Below are positions 15,383 through 21,743 of a stretch of DNA of 21,743 nt, in pieces; the first letter of the stretch is position 1; every line of letters begins with the position of its first letter. The stretch lies in contig JAUNQM010000008.1 in NCBI GenBank assembly GCA_030536165.1, forward strand, positions 1 to 21,743. Direction: 5' to 3'. This DNA is from Prevotellaceae bacterium (GTDB taxonomy: Bacteria > Bacteroidota > Bacteroidia > Bacteroidales > Bacteroidaceae). A model generated the notes under the pieces. The model saw nothing but the letters and a program-made list of their open reading frames with translations, was not told where the DNA came from and ran no database searches. The translations under genes and the position numbers were made by a program.

Positions 15383-16960
15383 ATGAAAACCTTACGGACA
15401 TCATTTCTTATCCTTGTGCTCTCTATTATATATAATGTGTCGGCACAAGACCTTACCCTTCACCTCACGAAGCAAAGCGATGTTGAAAGCGTATTCAACA
15501 CATTAAATAAATGCGAAGGCAAGAGCGTTGAACTCATCGTGGCTCCAGGAGTGTATTGGCTCGACGATCCTGACGACCCAACCATACGCATGGGAGAGAA
15601 CGGCGCAGGAACTCCGTATGCAGTAAAGATTAACTGTGAAGAACTGAAGATTATCGGCACTGACAAGGACGCATCTCATACGGTATTTGCCGTAAACCGC
15701 GGACAGACGCAAGGCGCAATCGGCAACTTCACCATGATGCTTTTCCGCGGCAAACGACTTTACACAGAGAACATAACTTACGGAAACTACTGCAACGTTG
15801 ACCTCGTGTATGACCTCGACCCATCGTTAAACAGGACTAAACGCAACCCTGCTGTCGTCCAGGCACAGCTCGCACATTGTGCTGGCACAGAGAATGTAAC
15901 GGCACGCAACTGCCGCTTTATCAGCCGACTTAACCTCTGCAACTTCACAGGCGCACGCCATGCCGAATTCTATAACTGCCATGCTGAATGCACTGACGAT
16001 GCTCTGGCAGGGAACTCTCTTTATAAACAATGCGAGTTCGTCTTTTACAGCAGCAAGCCGTTCTATGCCACAGGCAAAGGCTCGACCTTCGACGACTGCG
16101 ACATCTACATCAAGACTAACGGCACGCAGTATATGACCAAAGCCACTTCGCCTGTCACACTTATCAACACGCGTTTCCATTGCGACCACCCTATCAAGTT
16201 AGGTTGGTGCAAGGACAACGACCCGTCAATCTGCTCTGCCACAAACGTCACGCTCAACGGCAAGAAGGCAAAGATTGACAATAAGAAACATATCTTCCAC
16301 GTAGAGAAGTTCGAGATGCTCAACGGCGACAAGCAGATAGGCAACAGCATCTTCACTTTCGATGCCTACGAGACAAAGGACACACGCTTCCACAACTGGC
16401 ACGTAGATTTGTCAAAACCTACATGGTATTACGGCACAGCACAGGACGGAGCAGAGGGGCACACGGGTTACGTTCAGGAGCAGAAAGGCGCACGTATGCT
16501 TATCCGCTCGGCAAAGGAAGGGCAGTGCGGCAAGAAGATTTCACTTACAGCTGTGCCTTGCAAGAGTGCCGGACAAGGTTTCGGTTCGGCTCTCGACCAG
16601 TATATGGAAGTCTGCCTCAACATGGACATCAATCATCTGAACGGCTACGGACTGCGCATACAACGCACTCCACAATACGACCACGCCGTTGTGGTGTCGC
16701 TTATTGAATACAATAATGGCGAGGTGACTCACATTACCGAGCCGCAGAAATGTGAACTCTACCTTACACCATGCAAGATAGAAGTCGCTACCGACTGCAG
16801 CAACATCACAGCCACACTCACCCACGGCAAGTCATCGCAGACACTCTCTGCTACCATCCACGGCATAGCAGGCACTACAATGATGATTCAGCACACAGGT
16901 TCTGTTGGCGCATCTGCCACATTGCTCAAGAACATCAAGCCAGTCTGGATGAAGATGTAA
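15383..16960 (+). CDS. Secreted parallel beta-helix protein, pectate lyase/pectinesterase-like
   Basis: 525 residues. A signal peptide (MKTLRTSFLILVLSIIYNVSA, cleavage near residue 21-22) is followed by a region of about 30-290 with repeating short strands ending in Asn, Cys or Asp (for example ENVTARNCRFI, HAEFYNCHAEC, STFDDCDIYI, VTLINTRFHC), the pattern of a right-handed beta-helix. The C-terminal part (about 320-525) is beta-rich and may be a carbohydrate-binding or laminin-G-like domain (LNGYGLRIQRT). Beta-helix proteins of this type commonly act on polysaccharides such as pectin. I cannot identify catalytic residues with certainty. The next gene encodes a hexuronate transporter, which supports a role in galacturonate-containing glycans. 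No SusC/SusD pair is present. The gene starts 64 bases after the glycosylase gene with no promoter seen. Confidence 0.75.
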   Translation: MKTLRTSFLILVLSIIYNVSAQDLTLHLTKQSDVESVFNTLNKCEGKSVELIVAPGVYWLDDPDDPTIRMGENGAGTPYAVKINCEELKIIGTDKDASHTVFAVNRGQTQGAIGNFTMMLFRGKRLYTENITYGNYCNVDLVYDLDPSLNRTKRNPAVVQAQLAHCAGTENVTARNCRFISRLNLCNFTGARHAEFYNCHAECTDDALAGNSLYKQCEFVFYSSKPFYATGKGSTFDDCDIYIKTNGTQYMTKATSPVTLINTRFHCDHPIKLGWCKDNDPSICSATNVTLNGKKAKIDNKKHIFHVEKFEMLNGDKQIGNSIFTFDAYETKDTRFHNWHVDLSKPTWYYGTAQDGAEGHTGYVQEQKGARMLIRSAKEGQCGKKISLTAVPCKSAGQGFGSALDQYMEVCLNMDINHLNGYGLRIQRTPQYDHAVVVSLIEYNNGEVTHITEPQKCELYLTPCKIEVATDCSNITATLTHGKSSQTLSATIHGIAGTTMMIQHTGSVGASATLLKNIKPVWMKM

Positions 16961-17040
16961 GGCCGAACAATGCTAACATAGACCAAATACGGGCGTTGAT
17001 TTTGCTTTTTTCCACGCAAACGAAACATTTTTTCTTTATT

Positions 17041-17074
17041 TTAGAGATAATAAATTTTTTTTTCATATCTTTGC
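17041..17074 (+). promoter_or_regulatory. Probable promoter of the hexuronate transporter gene
   Basis: TATCTTTGC at 17066-17074 is a good -7 element. The -33 element is weak (TTAG at 17041-17044, 21 bases upstream). A long T run separates them. The leader would be about 50-55 bases. Confidence 0.65.
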
Positions 17075-17134
17075 AAAACCTTATGCGGATTCAAACTAAA
17101 ATAACATATTAACAAAACAAACTAAAATCTAATT

Positions 17135-18592
17135 ATGGCTGACTCTACATTAAAGACCACAAAGATGACCAATTATCGTTGGGTCATCTGCGCCATGTTG
17201 TTCTTTGCCACAACGGTAAACTACATGGACCGTCAAGTACTCTCACTGACATGGAAAGACTTTATCGCGCCAGAGTTCCACTGGACCGACAGCGACTACG
17301 GCACAATCACCGGCGCATTCTCATTCTTCTACGCCATCTTCTGCCTCTTTGCAGGTAAGTTCATCGACTGGATGGGCACAAAGAAGGGCTACCTCATCGC
17401 CATCTTCGTATGGAGCACAGGTGCGTGTCTCCACGCAATCTGCGGTTGGGTGACTATGAATATCGAGGGCATCGGCTCTATTGAAGCATTGCGCGCAGTA
17501 GAAGCAGGCTCGCAGACGGCACTTGCCATTGCATCCGTCAGCGTATGGCTCTTCCTCTCTTGCCGTATGATTCTCGCCCTCGGTGAAGCAGGAAACTTCC
17601 CTGCTGCAATCAAGGTGACGGCAGAATACTTCCCTAAGAAAGACCGTGCATTTGCCACTTCAATCTTCAACGCAGGTGCATCAGTCGGCGCACTCCTTGC
17701 TCCTGCTACTATTCCTCTCCTTGCACGCGCTTGCGGTTGGGAAATGGCATTCATCATCATCGGTGCATTAGGTTACATCTGGATGTTCCTTTGGGTATTC
17801 ATCTACGACAAGCCAAACAAGCAAAAGCGCGTCAATGCTGCCGAACTTACTTACATCAACCAGGACGCAGAGACTGAAGGCGACCCTAAGGACGCTCACG
17901 ACGAGGGACCTGAGATTGGCTTTATGAAGTGCTTCACATTCAAGCAGACATGGGCATTCATCGTTGGTAAGTTCATGACCGACGGCGTATGGTGGTTCTT
18001 CCTCTTCTGGGCACCGGCTTACTTCTCTGACCAGTACGGCTACACATCAGACTCAACTATGGGTATCTTGCTCATCTTCACGCTCTACGCTATCGTGACT
18101 GTCATTTCAATCGGTGGCGGATACCTGCCTACATACTTCGTTGACAAGAAGGGCATGAACCCATACGCAGGCCGTATGCGTGCCATGTTGATATTCGCTT
18201 GCTTCCCTGTTGTAGCCCTCATAGCACAGCCTATGGGCGTTTATTCAGCATGGTGGCCAGCAATCATCATCGGTTTCGTAGGCGCAGGCCATCAGGCTTG
18301 GTCGGCAAACCTCTTCTCAACAGTCGGCGACATGTTCCCTAAATCAACCATCGCCACCGTCACTGGTATCGGTGCAATGGCAGGAGGCGTAGGCTCGCTG
18401 CTCATCAACAAGGGTGCTGGCGTGCTGTTCGATTACTCTGAAGGTCAGGGAGCTGCGTTCCAGTTCATGGGCTTCGAGGGCAAGCCTGCGGGCTATATGA
18501 TTATCTTCTGCATCTGTGCAGTGGCATACCTCATCGGATGGACAATCATGAAGACGCTCGTACCAAAGTACAAGCCAATCGTAGTTGAATAA
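17135..18592 (+). CDS. MFS transporter, anion:cation symporter type, probable hexuronate transporter (ExuT-like)
   Basis: 485 residues with about 12 membrane segments. NYMDRQVLS at 29-37 and GEAGNFPAAIK at 150-160 are hallmarks of the ACS family that takes up sugar acids; the sequence resembles ExuT galacturonate/glucuronate transporters. An extra loop at about 104-130 (WVTMNIEGIGSIEALRAVEA) and a charged central loop at about 220-265 (EDPKDAHDEGPE-like region) are visible. It acts in the inner membrane as a proton symporter for hexuronates (family knowledge; exact substrate inferred). The preceding secreted beta-helix protein could release the sugars it imports. It has its own promoter and a strong terminator. 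Confidence 0.88.
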   Translation: MADSTLKTTKMTNYRWVICAMLFFATTVNYMDRQVLSLTWKDFIAPEFHWTDSDYGTITGAFSFFYAIFCLFAGKFIDWMGTKKGYLIAIFVWSTGACLHAICGWVTMNIEGIGSIEALRAVEAGSQTALAIASVSVWLFLSCRMILALGEAGNFPAAIKVTAEYFPKKDRAFATSIFNAGASVGALLAPATIPLLARACGWEMAFIIIGALGYIWMFLWVFIYDKPNKQKRVNAAELTYINQDAETEGDPKDAHDEGPEIGFMKCFTFKQTWAFIVGKFMTDGVWWFFLFWAPAYFSDQYGYTSDSTMGILLIFTLYAIVTVISIGGGYLPTYFVDKKGMNPYAGRMRAMLIFACFPVVALIAQPMGVYSAWWPAIIIGFVGAGHQAWSANLFSTVGDMFPKSTIATVTGIGAMAGGVGSLLINKGAGVLFDYSEGQGAAFQFMGFEGKPAGYMIIFCICAVAYLIGWTIMKTLVPKYKPIVVE

Positions 18593-18621
18593 TTCAACCG
18601 AAACAATTCACAATTAAGCAT

Positions 18622-18657
18622 ATAGGGGTAGGACGAAAGTCTTGCCCCTATTCTTTT
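18622..18657 (+). terminator. Intrinsic terminator of the transporter gene
   Basis: AGGGGTAGGAC at 18624-18634, a GAAA tetraloop, and GTCTTGCCCCT at 18639-18649 form an 11-bp stem (two G-T pairs), extended by two A-T pairs and followed by TCTTTT. It begins 30 bases after the stop codon. Confidence 0.9.
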
Positions 18658-18738
18658 GGACGAATTTACGGGGTTACGGATTTCTTGCGCTCCATTGGTG
18701 CTCAGACGGCAAAGCCGGAGTCCTACTTAACTTCTTCA

Positions 18739-18839
18739 ACTCCTCGTCATTCCGTGCTTGACACGGAATCTCCTACGTTACGAATAGGACTGTACGCAAC
18801 GATGGAGATCCTGAATCAAGTTCAGGATGACGAAGAGTG
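18739..18839. repeat. Double-hairpin inverted element (CGTCATTCC / GGATGACG type)
   Basis: Two perfect 8-bp hairpins: ATTCCGTG-CTTGA-CACGGAAT (18749-18769) and ATCCTGAA-TCAAG-TTCAGGAT (18808-18828). They sit inside longer inverted arms: ACTCCTCGTCAT at 18739 with ATGACGAAGAGT at 18828, continuing through TCTCC/GGAGA and ACGTTACG/CGCAACGA. The two hairpins are related in inverted form, with complementary loops and changed but still fully paired stems. Translated, this kind of repeat gives the RHPELDSGS peptide often seen in false small ORFs. The symmetry axis is near 18789. No gene is called. Confidence 0.8.
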
Positions 18840-18866
18840 AAGTTAGAAAAAAAATCTGCTTTCGGG

Positions 18867-18942
18867 TAAAAATAATTGCAAAAAAGTAGGACTTTTTCCG
18901 CAGAATGACTCATATTTGCGTGCGCGCGTAATATAATAAGGT
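18867..18942 (-). repeat. Dispersed repeat L, copy 2 (inverted)
   Basis: The reverse complement matches 2904-2994: ACCTTATTATAT, the GCGCG block, ATGAG, GGAAAAAGTCCTA, the T run, CAA and TATTTTT in the same order. Here the GC block is short (TTTGCGTGCGCGCG on the plus strand) and does not form the long hairpin of copy 1. It lies about 40 bp from array C, on the opposite side relative to its own orientation from the arrangement at array A. Confidence 0.7.
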
Positions 18943-18980
18943 ATCTCTCGGCAACCAATGACCAATTACACATTATCCTT

Positions 18981-19092
18981 AATATTAGCCCTTCACACCT
19001 GAGGAGTGACGGGCGAAACACCTAAAGTGTGGCCACCCCTAACACCTGAGGTGTGACGCGATGAACACCTGAGGTGTGGAGGGCTGAAATAT
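18981..19092. repeat. Palindrome array C: four 13-bp units at 23/24/23 bp
   Basis: Units at 18995-19007 (right half AGGAGT), 19018-19030 (AAGTGT), 19042-19054 and 19065-19077 (both perfect). Centres are at 19001, 19024, 19048 and 19071; spacers are 10, 11 and 10 bases. The left end ATATTAGCCCTTC and right end GGAGGGCTGAAATAT are inverted copies of each other and match arrays A and B. The outer spacers GACGGGCGAA and GACGCGATGA resemble those in A and B. The array lies between convergent genes, just outside the peptidase terminator. Confidence 0.88.
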
Positions 19093-19103
19093 GGGATAAG
19101 TTG

Positions 19104-19138
19104 AAAAAAGGCATTACAACGTGTTGTGTAATGCCTTT
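19104..19138 (-). terminator. Intrinsic terminator of the M3 peptidase gene
   Basis: GGCATTACA at 19110-19118 pairs with TGTAATGCC at 19127-19135. AAAAAA at 19104-19109 becomes a U run on the minus strand. It lies 27 bases after the stop. The AAA/TTT flanks could extend the stem to 12 bp and give weak activity on the plus strand too. Confidence 0.88.
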
Positions 19139-19164
19139 GCAGGGGGTGGGGTGCGGAGTTGGGA

Positions 19165-21159
19165 TTAGAGTATCAGTCCACGTGACTCGAAGAATGCCTT
19201 GTTGTCTGGTGTGTGGCCTGTGAACTGCTGGTAGAGCACCATCGGTTCCTCGCTACCACCACGTTCGAGGAATGTCTTCTTGAACTTGTCGGCGAGTTCT
19301 GGGTTGAATACTTTACCGGATGACTTGAATACTGCGAATGCGTCTTGGTTGAGCACGTCAGACCACAGGTAGCAGTAGTACTGTGCGTTGTATCCGCTGC
19401 TGAAGATGTGGTTGAAGTATGTTGTGCGGTAACGTGGAACGATTTCGTCGATGAGCCCCATCTCCTTGCATACCTTCTGCTCGAACTGGTCGATGTCGAT
19501 GCCTTCGATGCTGGTAAGCTCGTGCCATTTCATGTCGAGGATTGAGGCGGCGCAGAGTTCTGTGGTGATGAAGCCTTGATTAAACTTGAGCGCGTTGATT
19601 ATTTTTTCGACGAGCTCCTGAGGGATGACTTCACCCTTGTCGTTGATGGCGTATTTTGCGAGGAGTTCAGGCTGGAAGGCCCAGTTTTCATTGAACTGTG
19701 AGAACATCTCGACAAAGTCGTGGGTAACGTTTGTTCCGCTTACTGACTTGTAGTGGCACTTGGTAAGCAATCCGTGGAGTGCGTGTCCAAACTCGTGGAA
19801 TGTTGTCTGTACCTGGTCGATATTCATATTGTCGGCGAGGTTTCCAACGTTGACGATGATAGGTCGGACGTCGTTGCCCTGTGCGTCGAAATACTGTTCG
19901 CGCATGTTGTTCATCCAAGCTCCGCCGCGCTTAGAGTCGCGTGGCAGGTAGTCGGTAGTGAAGATGCCGAGGAGTTCTCCGTCGGCGTCGGTCACCTTGT
20001 ATGTGGTAACTACGTCAGGGTTGTATGCAGGCACGCCGCTGATTTCTTCCATGTTCACGCCATAGAGTTCCTTTGCGGCGGTGAAAATGCCTTTGACAAC
20101 GTTTTCGAGTTTGAAGTAAGGCTTTATTGCGTCTTCGTTAAGGTCGTATTTCTGCTTGCGCACCTTCTCGGCATAGTACCACCAATCCCACGGCTGGATG
20201 GTGGTGCCCGGGGCAACCTTTCCGTTGGCGATGTCCTGGTTCATGACAGCTTGCATGTCGGTGATTTCCTGCTTTGCGCGGGCAACGGCAGCCTTCATGA
20301 TGTCGGCGAGGAATGCGTCAACGGTCTGTGGGTCGTGCGCCATCTTGTCTTCGAGCACGTATTCGGCAGGGGTGTTATAGCCCAAGAGGTGAGCCTTCTC
20401 TATGCGTAGGCGCATCACGTCGAGTATGAGCTGACGGTTGTCGTTCTCGTTTCCATTGTGTCCGCGCATGGTATAAGCCTTGAACATATCTTCGCGCTTT
20501 GCACGGTCTTCGGTCGTTGTCATGGCGTCAGGATACTCAGACACGCTGATGCCAAACTTGTCCTTGAAGGCATTGCTTTCGGCAAGGATGTTGTTGCCTA
20601 TCTTGTTGGTCTTTGAAGCCATTTCGGTGTTTATCTTGCGAAGTTCGTTCTGCTTGTCTTCAGGAAGGTTCACGCCGTTGTGGATGAAGTTGTCGTAAAG
20701 TTTCTTCAATACCATCTGCTGCTCGCGTGTCAGCTTGCTCTGGTCGGCATTGTAGATGGCTGCTACGCGGTCGTAGAGCTTCTTGTTGAACGAGATGTTG
20801 TTTTCATGCTCGGTAAGCATCGGCGTAGCTTGCTCCACGATAGAGTCCAGTTCGTCGGAGCGGTCGGTCTCAGCCACGTTCCACAATACGAGTGAAACCT
20901 TTGCGAGTGTGTTGCCCGAGAGCTCAAGAGGCACGATGGTGTTGTCGAAGGTAGGTGCTTCGGAGTTGCTGACTATGGAGTCAATCTCCTCGTTTTGCTG
21001 TTCGATACCTGCTTGGATAGCAGGGATGTAGTCCTCGTTTTGTATTTCATCAAACGGAGGAATGCCATAAGGAGTGTCCCATTCAGCGAGGAATGGATTG
21101 GTGCGAGTGCATGATGCCATCATCAAAACTGCGGTCATGATAAGAAATGTTTTTTTCAT
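19165..21159 (-). CDS. M3 family dipeptidyl carboxypeptidase (Dcp-like), lipoprotein
   Basis: 664 residues, close to E. coli Dcp (681). The N-terminus has a lipoprotein signal, with MKKTFLIMTAVLMMASC giving lipid-modified Cys17, so it should sit on a membrane facing the periplasm or outside. The catalytic zinc site is HEFGHALHG with His455, Glu456 and His459, and the third ligand Glu484 lies 29 residues after the first His, as in Dcp. YNAQYYCYLWSDVLNQDAF and the C-terminal FLERGGSEEPMVLYQQFTG are typical of the family. It removes C-terminal dipeptides from peptides. In the stretch DFVEMFSQFNENW the usual FVE-PSQ pattern has MFSQ. It is the only complete minus-strand gene in the window and has its own terminator. 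Confidence 0.93.
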   Translation of the reverse strand: MKKTFLIMTAVLMMASCTRTNPFLAEWDTPYGIPPFDEIQNEDYIPAIQAGIEQQNEEIDSIVSNSEAPTFDNTIVPLELSGNTLAKVSLVLWNVAETDRSDELDSIVEQATPMLTEHENNISFNKKLYDRVAAIYNADQSKLTREQQMVLKKLYDNFIHNGVNLPEDKQNELRKINTEMASKTNKIGNNILAESNAFKDKFGISVSEYPDAMTTTEDRAKREDMFKAYTMRGHNGNENDNRQLILDVMRLRIEKAHLLGYNTPAEYVLEDKMAHDPQTVDAFLADIMKAAVARAKQEITDMQAVMNQDIANGKVAPGTTIQPWDWWYYAEKVRKQKYDLNEDAIKPYFKLENVVKGIFTAAKELYGVNMEEISGVPAYNPDVVTTYKVTDADGELLGIFTTDYLPRDSKRGGAWMNNMREQYFDAQGNDVRPIIVNVGNLADNMNIDQVQTTFHEFGHALHGLLTKCHYKSVSGTNVTHDFVEMFSQFNENWAFQPELLAKYAINDKGEVIPQELVEKIINALKFNQGFITTELCAASILDMKWHELTSIEGIDIDQFEQKVCKEMGLIDEIVPRYRTTYFNHIFSSGYNAQYYCYLWSDVLNQDAFAVFKSSGKVFNPELADKFKKTFLERGGSEEPMVLYQQFTGHTPDNKAFFESRGLIL

Positions 21160-21188
21160 AGATAATGCGAATTAAAATGTTTCTTGTT

Positions 21189-21197
21189 GCAAAGATA
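21189..21197 (-). promoter_or_regulatory. -7 element of the M3 peptidase promoter
   Basis: The minus strand reads TATCTTTGC at 21197-21189, about 30 bases before the ATG at 21159. A matching TTTG at the right upstream distance is not clear; that region is a run of alternating AT. Confidence 0.65.
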
Positions 21198-21335
21198 GGC
21201 ATTATTCTTCATATATATATTATAAAGGTGTGAATTTTTAGTTCTTTTTACGCAAGTTTCATGTAATATGCGGCTTTTTCGTCCAAGTTAGGATATATCT
21301 ATCAATAGAAACTACAAACTATTTGACCTATGGCT

Positions 21336-21547
21336 TTTTAGTACGACCCCGCTGGGGTCGATAATGGAGAAAGGCTATTGTCCGCAGGTCTTCGACCTAC
21401 GGTTATCAATGTATGACCTCTCCGAGGTCAGTCAATAATGGTGGTTAGCGACCCCAGCGGGGTCGAACTATGGTAACCGCAGTGTCGGAGACCTGCGGAG
21501 AGACATCTTACCCCCAACTTGCGACCCCAGCGGGGTCGTACTAAAAT
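21336..21547. repeat. Nested palindrome element D: six palindromes about one axis
   Basis: Six dyads: 21344-21360 (CGACCCCGCTGGGGTCG), 21382-21402, 21414-21430 (TGACCTCTCCGAGGTCA), 21449-21465 (CGACCCCAGCGGGGTCG), 21477-21498 and 21522-21538 (same as the fourth). The second and fifth are related as inverted copies, both starting CCGCAG. The element ends are inverted: TTTTAGTACGACCCC on the left and GGGGTCGTACTAAAA on the right. Paired centres (21352 with 21530, 21392 with 21487.5, 21422 with 21457) all give an axis near 21440. The rest of the 537-bp gap holds only promoters and AT-rich sequence. Confidence 0.85.
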
Positions 21548-21587
21548 AAGAAAATGACCGATACGGAAATTATGTAAGACCAAGTAC

Positions 21588-21649
21588 TAATAAAAATAAA
21601 AAACTATGTCTTTTATTTTGTATTGTCTTCGATTTGCAGTAACTTTGCA
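21588..21649 (+). promoter_or_regulatory. Promoter of the last gene; twin of 14626-14688
   Basis: TTTG at 21617-21620 and TAACTTTGC at 21640-21648 are 19 bases apart. The leader would be about 45 bases. The segment shares an identical 16-base start and 34 of 40 bases of the core with the glycosylase promoter, including ATTTGCA followed by CTTTGCA. Confidence 0.82.
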
Positions 21650-21696
21650 CTCCGAAAATGTAATAACAACCAAATATCCAAATAAAAAAAGAAAAA

Positions 21697-21743
21697 ATGG
21701 CATTTGCAAGAATTACCGCTGCAGAAGCTGCAGCAATGATTAA
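21697..21743 (+). CDS. Start of a gene cut by the window edge, possibly acetyl-CoA hydrolase/CoA transferase
   Basis: Only 15 codons are visible: MAFARITAAEAAAMI. A promoter at the right distance supports a real gene. The RITAAEAA pattern resembles the N-terminus of Bacteroidales acetyl-CoA hydrolase/transferase proteins, which move CoA between acetate, succinate and propionate. With so few residues this identification is tentative. Confidence 0.45.
   Translation, partial: MAFARITAAEAAAMI

Noticed and set aside
18773..19021. Minus-strand ORF of 82 residues containing RHPELDSGSPS
   Set aside because: It is translated from the double-hairpin repeat, repeat L and array C; it has no coding character and the peptide is a known by-product of such repeats.
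19753..20409. Plus-strand 218-residue ORF opposite the M3 peptidase
   Set aside because: Antisense shadow; the peptidase frame has an intact catalytic motif, lipoprotein signal, promoter element and terminator.

Overview
The window looks like a chromosomal segment of a Bacteroidales bacterium, most likely Prevotella/Segatella-like. This rests on recurring promoters of the Bacteroidetes type (TTTG, about 19-20 bases, then TAnnTTTGC), the ftsX - DUF3098 - uppP - truB - queA gene order, a Dcp-type lipoprotein peptidase, and the absence of strong Shine-Dalgarno sites. No phage, insertion sequence, CRISPR array, rRNA or tRNA was recognised. The species call is inference.

Layout. At 1-2840 there is a PAP2-like membrane phosphatase gene overlapping ispG, then an aldo/keto reductase gene with a short C-terminus. 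At 3339-7168 a tight forward cluster carries ftsX, a small DUF3098 membrane protein, uppP (lipid carrier recycling), truB and queA (tRNA modification). At 7208-10113 a B12-dependent ribonucleotide reductase gene (nrdJ) overlaps folB. At 10605-12795 are a secreted cell-wall amidase with a SPOR-like tail and an MCE/MlaD-type lipid transport protein. At 13136-14524 is dnaA. At 14695-18592 are a uracil-DNA glycosylase-family gene, a secreted parallel beta-helix protein and an ExuT-type hexuronate transporter; the last two suggest pectin/galacturonate use. At 19165-21159, on the minus strand, is an M3 dipeptidyl carboxypeptidase lipoprotein. The window ends with the first 15 codons of a gene that resembles acetyl-CoA hydrolase/transferase.

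The genes are mostly housekeeping. The unusual content is in the long intergenic gaps. Three gaps (about 3.1, 10.3 and 19.0 kb) carry arrays of a 13-bp palindrome, ACACCTNAGGTGT, spaced centre to centre by exactly 23 or 24 bp, with the outer spacers 10 bp and the inner ones 11 bp, and with inverted ends. A fourth gap (21.34-21.55 kb) carries six different palindromes set symmetrically about one axis and bounded by the inverted sequence TAGTACGACCCC. A fifth element (18.74-18.84 kb) is two hairpins with complementary loops and compensating stem changes inside longer inverted arms. All five are palindromes of palindromes. A separate dispersed repeat of about 76-91 bp lies beside two of the three 13-bp arrays, in opposite orientations. 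Two unlinked genes (the glycosylase and the last gene) share a promoter region of about 62 bp that is nearly the same. These are the main candidates for undescribed biology here.
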